Assembly: GCF_002914585.1 (NCBI RefSeq)
Contig: NZ_PDDM01000006.1
Span: 124,001 to 188,000 of the forward strand
DNA from: Pseudanabaena sp. BC1403
Lineage (GTDB): Bacteria > Cyanobacteriota > Cyanobacteriia > Pseudanabaenales > Pseudanabaenaceae
Reading direction: 5' to 3'
DNA: 64,000 nt
Below the pieces are notes generated by a model. It saw nothing but the letters and a program-made list of their open reading frames with translations, made no database searches and had not been told where the DNA came from. Below are positions 26,901 through 34,597 of this stretch, piece by piece (position 1 is the first letter of the stretch; every line of letters starts with the position of its first letter). A program made the translations under genes and the position numbers.

Positions 26901-27456
26901 CGTGCCACAACTTCTTTCTCCCAATGAGGAGTTGCCAACTATCGAAGATCTCAGTCAATTTCTCAGTCAAAAACTCCCCAGTTATATGATTCCTTCGGTA
27001 TTTCTGTTTCTGGAAGCCTTACCACTGTCAGCAAACGGAAAGGTTGATCGCCAAGCCTTACCTACTCAAGACGCTGCATTTCAAACAAGATCAGTGGTAT
27101 ATACCGCTCCTCAAAACGAAATTGAACAAGCGATCGTAGAAATCTTTAAGGCAGTATTAGAACTAGAAAAAGTAGGAGTTAACGATAATTTCTTTGACCT
27201 TGGCGCGAACTCTCTACTGATCACAAATATTTATCGCAAGCTTGGGATGGTTTTACCTGAAGAGAGCAAGCTGATTTCTCTTGTGGACTTATTTAGTTAC
27301 CCCACGGTGAGAAGTCTGACCCAACGCTTGACACAAGCCCAAAATGCGAATGCTCTAGATCAGCAACAGACAGAATCTGCACAGAAACTCAGTGAAGGAA
27401 AGATTCGGCTCAAGCAAAGGCTAAAACAATCGAGATTGTCTCATGGACTAGCTTAG
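23965..27456 (+). CDS. NRPS: TubC docking - heterocyclisation (Cy) - adenylation (Cys-like) - PCP
   Basis: 1163-residue module that adds and cyclises an amino acid. Order: TubC-type N-terminal docking domain (1-55), Cy domain (about 75-495) with FPLTDMQHAFWIGR and the Cy signature DLLVFDAWS (DxxxxDxxS instead of HHxxxDG), A domain (about 520-1000) with YTSGSTGLPKG near 685, GGPTETTIWN, YRTGDRGRY and the catalytic Lys in SANGKVDRQAL, then a PCP with DLGANSLL (Ser about 1083). My manual reading of the ten specificity positions is D-L-Y-N-I-G-I-I-W-K, closest to published cysteine codes of the D-L-Y-N-L-S-L-I-W-K type. A Cy domain plus Cys gives a thiazoline; with salicylate as donor the product would be hydroxyphenyl-thiazoline. 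No methyltransferase or epimerase domain is embedded. Confidence 0.9.
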   Translation: MNIHSLLNSLSKVGIKLSTDGDALLVDAPQGTLTTELRNHLIQSKAEILTLLHQHSVSPPENDLPAIAPDPESRFDAFPLTDMQHAFWIGRSGILALGNVSNHGYYEIEGQTLDLERLNRTLQQLIERHDMLRAIVLPDGQQRILKEVPPYQIKAVDLRGKDQTEIASQLDAIRDEMSHQVLPADKYPLFDFRVTCLDGDRTRLHVSYDLLVFDAWSLFRLFEEWFQLYKSSDTILTPLELSFRDYVIAEQSLPNTKLYQRSQEYWLNRIDKLPPAPDLPLAKKPQELQQHRCRRYHSQMETGDWQRLKQKAKNIGLTPSGLLLAAFAEILTLWSHNPQFTLNLALFNRLPMHSQVNHLLGDFTSVTLLAVDNSTSEPFKDRALRLQKQLWQDLEHRYFSGVRVTREITRRKGGVPNAMPVIFTSTLGFAAMGQETLTFSHFGELVYGISQASQAWMDVQVWEEKEILSFNWDVVEELFPEGMIADMFAAYCDFLKHLADAEENWIQTDRQIIPPAQLAQRTAVNDTDALISNALLHEMFAEQVSQRPEHLAVITSQQSLTYQELSDRANQVGHRLRYLNVKPNQLIGIVMDKGWEQIVAVMGILASGSAYVPISPDLPPERLQYILKNSDIKIVLTQSWLDQQLLWDESICRICVDADDLAIELKESLKPVQIPDDLAYVIYTSGSTGLPKGVMITHRNVANVVVYTNQRFQVGPSDRILALTALNHDLSVYDIFGILSAGGAIIMPDAKQVKDPSHWVELIQREKITLWNSVPAMMEMLVNEVSDRPEPFSTNLRLAILGGDWLPISLPSRLRDIAPNIKILSIGGPTETTIWNIGYQVEVIDPNWKSIPYGQPMANSKYYILNEALEDCPTWVAGQMYCAGVQVAKGYWRDEAKTNANFITHPRTGERLYRTGDRGRYLPDGTIEFLGRVDFQIKLRGYRIEAGEIEASLMQHPKVQTAIVKIVGEHQQAHLAAYIVPQLLSPNEELPTIEDLSQFLSQKLPSYMIPSVFLFLEALPLSANGKVDRQALPTQDAAFQTRSVVYTAPQNEIEQAIVEIFKAVLELEKVGVNDNFFDLGANSLLITNIYRKLGMVLPEESKLISLVDLFSYPTVRSLTQRLTQAQNANALDQQQTESAQKLSEGKIRLKQRLKQSRLSHGLA

Positions 27457-27457
27457 C

Positions 27458-27757
27458 AACCATTTAAGAAATACTTTCTGCGGTCAAAAGCTCTAAGAGA
27501 TCCCCCTCAATCCCCCTTAAAAAGGGGGAAGAATTTAATTCTCCCCCCTTTTTAAGCTACGTTGTACACACAAGTCAGTTTGTGCGTGAAATCAAAGAAA
27601 TTACCCCACCCTAACCCTCCCCTTGCAAAGGGGAGGGAACAAGATTTCTAGTCTTCCCCCTTTGCAAGGGGGAATTAAAGGGGGTAAGTCCGACTTGTGT
27701 GTACACGGTAGCTTTTTAAGGGGGGCTGGGGGGATCTAGACAATTCTTAAATGGGTT
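27458..27757. repeat. Repeat element A (GGGGG-palindrome family), interrupted copy
   Basis: Ends AACCATTTAAGAA (left) and AATTCTTAAATGGGTT (right) with CCCCCTTAAAAAGGGGG inside. It is the same element as 33570-33711 but split by a 155-bp insertion. It begins one base after the NRPS stop. The gap 27457-27808 between NRPS and PKS holds only this composite element. Confidence 0.9.
27557..27711 (+). mobile_element. Nested 155-bp MITE-like insertion with 9-bp target duplication
   Basis: The element starts CTACGTTGTACACACAAGTC and its other end is the reverse complement of CTACCGTGTACACACAAGTC (18 of 20 matching). It is flanked on both sides by CTTTTTAAG (27548-27556 and 27712-27720), which occurs once in the uninterrupted copy at 33.6 kb. 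A CCCCTTGCAAAGGGG hairpin lies inside. It is non-coding. Confidence 0.93.
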
Positions 27758-27808
27758 CTTAAATATCTCAACCTAATAAACAACAAAATATTTTTACTAA
27801 AAAACGAC

Positions 27809-30800
27809 ATGAATTCTGATCAAAACGGCTTGGAAATTGCAGTAATTGGACTTGCAGGAAAGTTTGCAGGTAGCAAGACAATTGATGATTTTTGGAAAAA
27901 TCTGGAAACTGGAAGAGAGGTAATCTCTCCCTTTGATCAAAATCAACTACTCGACAAAGATCATGCATCATCACCAAAGGCGATCGCTAGAGTTGGTTCG
28001 ATATTGCAAGACGTGGATAAATTTGATGCTGCCTTTTTCGGGTTCAATCCCAGAGAAGCAGAAGCAATGGATCCGCAACATCGCCTATTTTTAGAATCTG
28101 CTTGGGAAGCCCTTGAAGATGCGGGTTGTCGCTCAGAAACCGAAACTAGACCCATAGGCGTATTTGCTGGCGTGGGAATGGGAACCTATTTGCTCTACAA
28201 CCTTAGCCCTAATTTGGGATTGATCGAGTCGAGAGGTTTTTTGCAGACATTAGTAGGTGTGGATAAAGATTATCTACCAACTCGTGTTTCCTACAAATTG
28301 AATCTCAAAGGGCCCAGCATGAGTGTGGGTACTGCTTGCTCAAGCTCAATGGTCGCAGTGCATTTAGCCTGTCAAAGTTTGTTGAGTGGCGAATGTGATA
28401 TCGCATTAGCAGCAGGAGTCTCGGTCAAAGTCCCACAAAGTGAATTAACTCTATCTCCCGATGAAATTGTTTCTCCCGATGGGCATTGCCGCGCCTTTGA
28501 TGGCAAGGCAAATGGCACTATTGGAGGCAATGGCATCGGTGTGGTGGTATTAAAGCGATTGGAGGATGCGATCGCTGATCGCGATCAAATCTATGCTGTA
28601 GTAAAAGGTTCTGCTATTAACAATGATGGAGCGATGAAGGTTGGCTACACTGCACCCAGTCAGGAGGGTCAAGCTAAAGTCATTCGCGCCGCCCAAATGA
28701 TGGCAGAAGTGGAGCCTGAAACAATTACCTATATGGAAGCTCATGGCACAGGTACGGCTCTGGGCGATCCGATTGAGGTGGCGGCGATGACACAAGCTTT
28801 TCGGGCTAATACTGATCGCTATCAGTTCTGTGCGATCGGCTCCGTGAAAACCAATGTAGGACATTTAGATGCGGCAGCTGGTATCACTGGCTTCATCAAA
28901 ACAGTACTAATGCTACATCACCAGAAAATTGTGCCTAGCCTCAATTTTGAAGCACCTAATCCCCAAATTGACTTTGCCCATAGCCCATTTTTTGTGAATA
29001 CTAAACTCACTGAGTGGAAAACTAATGGGCATCCTCGTCGAGCGGGAGTGAGTTCCTTTGGCTTTGGCGGCACAAATGTTCATGCGGTTTTAGAAGAAGC
29101 GCCTCAGCCTATTCCAGTTTCAAGTATTCCACTTTCAAGTATCCCAAAAAGAGCATATCAAATCCTCCCCATTTCCACAAAAACAGCTACGGCTTTGGAG
29201 CAAGCCACTGTGAATTTAGGCAATCACCTCCAGCAAAAAAAAGACCTCAAATTAGGAGATGTGGCTTATACGCTAGGGATGGGACGTTGGGCTTTACCGC
29301 ATCGTCGCATTGTGATTGCCCAAACTTCTACAGAGGCAGTGACAACCTTAAAGTCTGACAATGCCCAAAGTCTATTTACAGGACATACCGAAGCGAACAA
29401 TCCACCTGTCATTTTTATGTTCTCTGGTCAGGGTTCCCAATATGTGAATATGGCGCGAGGACTATATACCAGTGAATCCACCTTTCGAGAAGAATGCGAT
29501 CGCTGCTTAACGATTCTCCTCGAACAACATAATCTTGATCTGCGCTCTATTCTATTTAACGATTTTACCAAGGACGTAAATCAACCGTCGGCTTCCGAGC
29601 AACTAATGCAGACAGAGATCGCCCAACCTGCCTTATTTACGATTGAGTATGCCCTTGCGAAACTTTGGATATCTTGGGGTGTAAAGCCCCAATCCATGAT
29701 TGGACATAGTATTGGGGAATATGCCGCCGCCTGTCTAGCAGGAGTATTTTCGCTTGCAGATGCATTATCTTTAGTGGCGGTACGGGGGCAATTGATGCAG
29801 AAACAGAAAACTGGAGCGATGCTGTCAGTTAATTTGTCTGCTCAAGATGTCCAACCCTTTCTGAGCGAACATCTCTTCCTAGCAGTTAGTAATAGCCCAT
29901 CTCTGAGCGTTGTTTCAGGGACAATGGAAGCAGTTCTAGCACTACAATCACAATTATCTACTCAGGGCATTATTTCCCGTCTTTTGCATACCTCCCATGC
30001 TTTTCATTCCCCAATGATGGAAGAGGCGATCGCCCCATTTGTGGAGCATTTGCGTGGGATAACTTTGAGCCCTCCTCAAATTCCATTTATTTCCAATGTC
30101 ACAGGTACTTGGATTACCGCTAGTTCTGCCACCGACCCTCTCTACTGGGCGGAGCATCTACGTCAGCCCGTAAAGTTTTCGCAGGGAATCGCTGAGCTAT
30201 TAACCAACTCCGAAGCGATTTTCTTGGAAGTAGGAGCAGGACGGACGCTCAGCACTTTTACAAAACAACAAGCAAGCGATCGCATTATCCTCTGTTCCTT
30301 ACCCCATCATCAAGAGAAATTATCGGATGCAGCAGATTCGGAATTTTTGCTCAAAACATTAGGACAGCTTTGGATCAACGGCGTAGAAATTGATTGGAAA
30401 AGTTTTTACGATCAGCAACCATGTCAAATTGTTTCTCTTCCCACCTATCCCTTTGAACGTCAGCGCTATTGGATCGATCCACCCTCAGAAAATCATGAAA
30501 CAAATTTAAGCGATCGCCATATCGCTCAACCCTCCAAAAAGTCCGACATTGGCGAATGGTTTTATAGTCCCTCTTGGAATCGCGCCATTTTACCAACAAG
30601 GCAGAGCAACGAACAGAAACGTTGTTGGGTAATATTTAGCGATCGCGCAGGTGTAGCCTCTGCCATGACTCAACGCTTAAAACAGCAAGGACATCGAGTA
30701 ATTCAAGTGCTTGTCGGTACGGAGTTTCGCCAAAATGATCGTGATCTGTACACCATAAATCCTAGCGATCGCAACCACTATGAGAATTTAATCCGCGAGA

Positions 30801-32485
30801 TTTTCTCTTTTGAGCAATCACCGATCATTGCTCATCTCTGGACTTTAACCGCCAATCTCGAATTTACAGAATCCCAAACTCTGGGATTCTATAGTTTGCT
30901 CTATTTAGCCCAAGCGATCGGGCAACAGAATCAGGAGCATTCGCTCCACATTGGCGTTGTTTCTAGCAATATTCAAGATGTCATAGGGACAGAAGTCATT
31001 CTGCCTGAAAAGGCAACTATCTTAGGGGCTTGTCAAGTGATGCCACAGGAATACGCCAATCTCACTTGTAACATGATCGATGTCGTCGTACCCGCATCCG
31101 AAGTCATTGAACAGCAACCCTTAGTTGAGCAAATCATCACCGAGATTTTGTCTCAAGCTGGCGAAGTCTCTGATCCGATTGTTGCCTATCGTGGTAATTA
31201 TCGTTGGTTACCGACCCACGTTCCCCTTTACTTAAAGCCAGTCACATCACCAGCGCCATACCGCCATCAAGGAGTTTACTTGATTACAGGTGGAATGGGA
31301 GGGCTTGGGATGACTATTGCCGAACATCTTGCTCACAATTTCCAATCCAACCTCGTCCTGATCAGTCGCACTCCTCTACCATTACAAAATGAATGGGAAG
31401 AATGGCTAGATAATCACCCTGAGCAGGATGCGACCAGTATCAAGATTCGCAAAATCCAATCTTTGGAAACGAGTGGAGCCAAAGTCCTAGTTCTTAAAGC
31501 TGATGTTTCTGATTCGGAGCAGATGCAAGCGGTACGCGAGCGCATTCAACAAACCTTCGGTGAACTGCATGGCATCTTCCATACGGCAGGAGTTGCAGGT
31601 GATGGCATCATCCAGCTCAAAACACCTGAGAATGCAGCAAAGGTTATGCGCCCAAAAGTTCAAGGGACTATCGTACTCCAACAGATTTTCCAAACAATGA
31701 ACCTTGATTTCTTGGTACTGTTTTCTTCACTCAGTGCGCTTCTAGGCGGCTTAGGACAAGTAGATTATAGCGCCGCAAACTGTTTCCTAGATGCTTTTGC
31801 AAGATCTCAATCTGCAATGAACCATCGTACTATCTCGATTAATTGGGATATTTGGCAGGAGGTAGGGATGGGAGCAAATATAACAGGACTGCCAGATCGC
31901 CTCAAGCAAGAACGCTTAGAAGCACTAGAAATGGGGATTTCTCCCCAAGAAGGCTTGGATGGATTACAGCGAATCCTCCAAAATGCTGGTCATCAAATCA
32001 TGATTTCCACTCAGGATTGGCAATTGGTACAGAAGCAAAAACAAAGAACCATTACTGCCCCGATTAACCTTGAGCCAGCAAATCATCCCACCAAGACAAC
32101 ACAATCACCAGACACAGGACATCAGCGATCGCTACAATCCACCACTTATCTGGCTCCTAGCAATGCGATCGAACAACGAATAGCCGAACTTTGGCAAGCG
32201 CAACTGGGGATAGCACAAGTGGGAATCCATGATAACTTCTTTGAATTAGGCGGACATTCCCTATTAGCGGTGCGCTTAGTATCACAGATCCGTGAAATGT
32301 ATCCTGTTGAATTGTCGTTGCGAACTTTGCTATCGGAAGCGCCAACGGTATCAGGATTAGCCAATGTCATTGCTGAGCAAATATCTGAGCCTGACAACTC
32401 AGATGAAATGGCACAGATTTTGGCGGAGATTGAGAAATTGTCACGAGATGAAGTAACAGCAGAATTAGCTCAAGCTAAGGATTAA
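27809..32485 (+). CDS. Type I modular PKS: KS-AT-KR-ACP
   Basis: 1558-residue single module. KS (about 8-430): GTACSSSMVAVHLAC with Cys about 175, EAHGTGTALGDP and NVGHLDAAAG. AT (about 530-840): GQGSQ, GHSIGEYAAACLAG with Ser about 634, and HAFHSPMM, the malonyl-CoA type signature. KR (about 1150-1370): TGGMGGLGM cofactor loop, catalytic Ser in LFSSLSALLGG and YSAAN; AGDG at the LDD position keeps the third Asp, suggesting a B-type alcohol, tentatively. ACP (about 1455-1525): ELGGHSLLAVRL with Ser about 1483. No DH, ER or methyltransferase is seen, so it should add a beta-hydroxy acetate unit to the thiazoline. It follows the NRPS after a repeat and is 14 bases before the monooxygenase gene. 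Confidence 0.92.
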   Translation: MNSDQNGLEIAVIGLAGKFAGSKTIDDFWKNLETGREVISPFDQNQLLDKDHASSPKAIARVGSILQDVDKFDAAFFGFNPREAEAMDPQHRLFLESAWEALEDAGCRSETETRPIGVFAGVGMGTYLLYNLSPNLGLIESRGFLQTLVGVDKDYLPTRVSYKLNLKGPSMSVGTACSSSMVAVHLACQSLLSGECDIALAAGVSVKVPQSELTLSPDEIVSPDGHCRAFDGKANGTIGGNGIGVVVLKRLEDAIADRDQIYAVVKGSAINNDGAMKVGYTAPSQEGQAKVIRAAQMMAEVEPETITYMEAHGTGTALGDPIEVAAMTQAFRANTDRYQFCAIGSVKTNVGHLDAAAGITGFIKTVLMLHHQKIVPSLNFEAPNPQIDFAHSPFFVNTKLTEWKTNGHPRRAGVSSFGFGGTNVHAVLEEAPQPIPVSSIPLSSIPKRAYQILPISTKTATALEQATVNLGNHLQQKKDLKLGDVAYTLGMGRWALPHRRIVIAQTSTEAVTTLKSDNAQSLFTGHTEANNPPVIFMFSGQGSQYVNMARGLYTSESTFREECDRCLTILLEQHNLDLRSILFNDFTKDVNQPSASEQLMQTEIAQPALFTIEYALAKLWISWGVKPQSMIGHSIGEYAAACLAGVFSLADALSLVAVRGQLMQKQKTGAMLSVNLSAQDVQPFLSEHLFLAVSNSPSLSVVSGTMEAVLALQSQLSTQGIISRLLHTSHAFHSPMMEEAIAPFVEHLRGITLSPPQIPFISNVTGTWITASSATDPLYWAEHLRQPVKFSQGIAELLTNSEAIFLEVGAGRTLSTFTKQQASDRIILCSLPHHQEKLSDAADSEFLLKTLGQLWINGVEIDWKSFYDQQPCQIVSLPTYPFERQRYWIDPPSENHETNLSDRHIAQPSKKSDIGEWFYSPSWNRAILPTRQSNEQKRCWVIFSDRAGVASAMTQRLKQQGHRVIQVLVGTEFRQNDRDLYTINPSDRNHYENLIREIFSFEQSPIIAHLWTLTANLEFTESQTLGFYSLLYLAQAIGQQNQEHSLHIGVVSSNIQDVIGTEVILPEKATILGACQVMPQEYANLTCNMIDVVVPASEVIEQQPLVEQIITEILSQAGEVSDPIVAYRGNYRWLPTHVPLYLKPVTSPAPYRHQGVYLITGGMGGLGMTIAEHLAHNFQSNLVLISRTPLPLQNEWEEWLDNHPEQDATSIKIRKIQSLETSGAKVLVLKADVSDSEQMQAVRERIQQTFGELHGIFHTAGVAGDGIIQLKTPENAAKVMRPKVQGTIVLQQIFQTMNLDFLVLFSSLSALLGGLGQVDYSAANCFLDAFARSQSAMNHRTISINWDIWQEVGMGANITGLPDRLKQERLEALEMGISPQEGLDGLQRILQNAGHQIMISTQDWQLVQKQKQRTITAPINLEPANHPTKTTQSPDTGHQRSLQSTTYLAPSNAIEQRIAELWQAQLGIAQVGIHDNFFELGGHSLLAVRLVSQIREMYPVELSLRTLLSEAPTVSGLANVIAEQISEPDNSDEMAQILAEIEKLSRDEVTAELAQAKD

Positions 32486-32499
32486 GCAGGATTAACATT

Positions 32500-33564
32500 A
32501 TGGAATTCAGTCTATTTTATTTTTCTGGTGATGGTTCCACCACTAGTCACGACAAATATCGTCTGTTAATTGAAGGTGCAAAGTTTGCCGATCGCCATAA
32601 ATTTGCGGCGGTTTGGGTTCCCGAACGTCATTTTGATGCCTTTGGTGGACTATATCCCAACCCCTCCGTGGCAGGTGCTGCGATCGCCATGATTACCGAG
32701 CATATCCAAATTCGTTCTGGCAGCGTCGTGATGCCCTTGCAAAATCCTCTGCGCGTAGCAGAAGAATGGGCGATGGTCGATAATCTTTCTCAAGGTCGAG
32801 TTGGTCTGTCTTTCGCCCCTGGTTGGCATCCTAACGATTTTGTGCTTTTCCCCGAAAAGTATGCCGACAAGAAGGAAATTATGTGGAGCGATATCCAAGT
32901 TGTAAAGCAACTTTGGCAAGGAGAAGCGATCGCCCTCACGGGGGGCAATGGTAAACCTGTGAATATTTCCACATTTCCTCGACCGCTACAGTCACGTTTA
33001 CCCATTTGGATTACTGCTCTTTCTGACGAAACGTTTATTGATGCAGGAAAAATTGGTGCGAATATCCTCACTTCGCCTCTATATCAAAGCTTAGATGAAA
33101 TCCTCCGCAAAATCACTCTCTATCGTCAATCACTCACCCAACATGGTCACGATCCCAAAAGTGGCAAGGTGGCGATGATGATCCATACATTTATTGATAA
33201 CGACCTAGATGCTGTCCGCAGGAAAGTACGACAACCATTCAAAAACTACCTGAAAACGCATTTTGATCTGGTGGTCAAATCTGCGGGGGATTTACGGTTT
33301 TCCATCGACCCTAAGACCATGACGGCTCAAGATTTGGATGACTTACTTGATTTCAGTTTCGAGACTTATTTCAACGGCAAAGTCTTAATGGGAACTCCCG
33401 CTCATTGCCAAACCATGATTGATAGTCTGCAACAAGCAGGAGTTGATGAAGTTGCTGCTCTCATTGACTTTGGCGTTGAATTCGACTGGGTAATGGAAAG
33501 CTTAGATTTTCTCAAAGATCTAAAAAATAGTTGTGCATCACGTCAACCAGTCAAAGTTTGTTAG
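32500..33564 (+). CDS. Luciferase-like flavin-dependent monooxygenase (MupA/Atu3666-type LLM)
   Basis: 354-residue TIM-barrel oxidoreductase using reduced FMN. The opening MEFSLFYFSGDG, the VWVPERHFDAFGGLYPNPSV stretch and GRVGLSFAPGWHPNDFVLFP are characteristic of the LLM subfamily found as free proteins or domains in NRPS/PKS lines (MupA-like). It is 14 bases after the PKS stop and so probably translated from the same mRNA. Likely role: hydroxylation or oxidative tailoring of a carrier-bound intermediate; the exact position is unknown. Confidence 0.88.
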   Translation: MEFSLFYFSGDGSTTSHDKYRLLIEGAKFADRHKFAAVWVPERHFDAFGGLYPNPSVAGAAIAMITEHIQIRSGSVVMPLQNPLRVAEEWAMVDNLSQGRVGLSFAPGWHPNDFVLFPEKYADKKEIMWSDIQVVKQLWQGEAIALTGGNGKPVNISTFPRPLQSRLPIWITALSDETFIDAGKIGANILTSPLYQSLDEILRKITLYRQSLTQHGHDPKSGKVAMMIHTFIDNDLDAVRRKVRQPFKNYLKTHFDLVVKSAGDLRFSIDPKTMTAQDLDDLLDFSFETYFNGKVLMGTPAHCQTMIDSLQQAGVDEVAALIDFGVEFDWVMESLDFLKDLKNSCASRQPVKVC

Positions 33565-33569
33565 CCCTA

Positions 33570-33711
33570 AGAAACCATTTAAGAATTAATTTCTGCGATC
33601 AAAAGCTCTAAGAGATCCCCCTCAATCCCCCTTAAAAAGGGGGAAGAATTTAATTCTCCCCCCTTTTTAAGGGGGGCTGGGGGGGATCTAGACAATTCTT
33701 AAATGGTTTCT
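33570..33711. repeat. Repeat element B, intact 142-bp copy
   Basis: Perfect 18-bp terminal inverted repeats (AGAAACCATTTAAGAATT at 33570-33587, complement at 33694-33711), with CCCCCTTAAAAAGGGGG and its mirror forming nested hairpins inside. It begins five bases after the monooxygenase stop. I could not identify a clear target duplication. Confidence 0.9.
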
Positions 33712-33714
33712 AAA

Positions 33715-33749
33715 AGATAATACACTGCGCAAAGTGCGGTGTATTATCT
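33715..33749. terminator. Hairpin after repeat element B
   Basis: 16-nt arms with two mismatches around AAA; tip CTGCGCAAAGTGCGG. It lies between the monooxygenase and membrane-protein genes, possibly an attenuator. Confidence 0.6.
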
Positions 33750-33788
33750 GCCCAAAGCATTACTTCATTTAGTTAAAAGAGGCTAGAT

Positions 33789-34535
33789 ATGAACATTAAC
33801 TGGAGTATTTTGGTCGCCGCAATCGGTGGTGCATCAATTGATTTTTTAGAGATTGCGGTAATTGCTTATGCGATCGCCAGATCGGGCTATCAGCGAGAAG
33901 CTGTTTGGGGCAGCATCTTAGGAGTACTACTAGTTGCAGCAATTGCTTTTCCTTTTAGCGAGATCTTGGGATTAATTCCGCTCCATTGGCTAGAAATTCT
34001 GGTCGGGATAACTCTGATTTGGGTTGGTTGGCGCTGGGTGAGCAAATCGATCAAACGTCAGGCGCAGGGAAAACGCGCTGGTTGGATGTCCGATGATCCG
34101 CTAGCCGCTGAAGAGATTGTGCTAGACAAGCAAAATTCAGGCTTTAGCAATCTGAATTTTTGGGTGATGACCAAAAGTGCAATCCTCGAAGCTTTGGAGA
34201 TTGCGATCCTCGTGGTCACCTTAGGATTAGCTTCAGGAGCATGGTATGAGTCTTTAGCTGGAACTGCGATCGCCCTCATATTTGCGGTAGTCATTGTCGC
34301 TGCCTTGCATAACTATTTGCTCAATGTTCCAGAAGTATTGATTAAGTTAGGATCTGGGATCTTACTAGGTGCATTAGGAACGTTTTGGTTAGGAGAGGGA
34401 CTGGGAGTTACATGGATGTTTGCAGATTTCGCGATCGTGGCAATTGTCGCAGCTTACAGTGGTTTAGCCATGCTGTTCCTGTGGTGGTCAAAGCGTCAAC
34501 ATATGGAAGTTACCATCGCCAATCAAGTGGAATAG
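33789..34535 (+). CDS. Polytopic membrane protein with internal duplication (COG4280-like)
   Basis: 248 residues with about seven hydrophobic segments in two similar halves. Each half carries an acidic motif inside a helix: DFLEIAVIAYA near residue 18 and EALEIAILVV near residue 138, joined by a polar loop with GWMSDDPLAAEE. The repeat-with-acidic-motif layout recalls UPF0016/GDT1-like and COG4280 membrane proteins; I recognise it only at that level. It lies inside the biosynthetic run, between the monooxygenase and the last condensation gene, so transport of the product or of a cation is possible. No enzyme motif is visible. Confidence 0.65.
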   Translation: MNINWSILVAAIGGASIDFLEIAVIAYAIARSGYQREAVWGSILGVLLVAAIAFPFSEILGLIPLHWLEILVGITLIWVGWRWVSKSIKRQAQGKRAGWMSDDPLAAEEIVLDKQNSGFSNLNFWVMTKSAILEALEIAILVVTLGLASGAWYESLAGTAIALIFAVVIVAALHNYLLNVPEVLIKLGSGILLGALGTFWLGEGLGVTWMFADFAIVAIVAAYSGLAMLFLWWSKRQHMEVTIANQVE

Positions 34536-34597
34536 GTTTCTGACAGACAGATTCCACAATTAAAACCAATTAAACAGAATTGATAGAGAGTTAAAAG

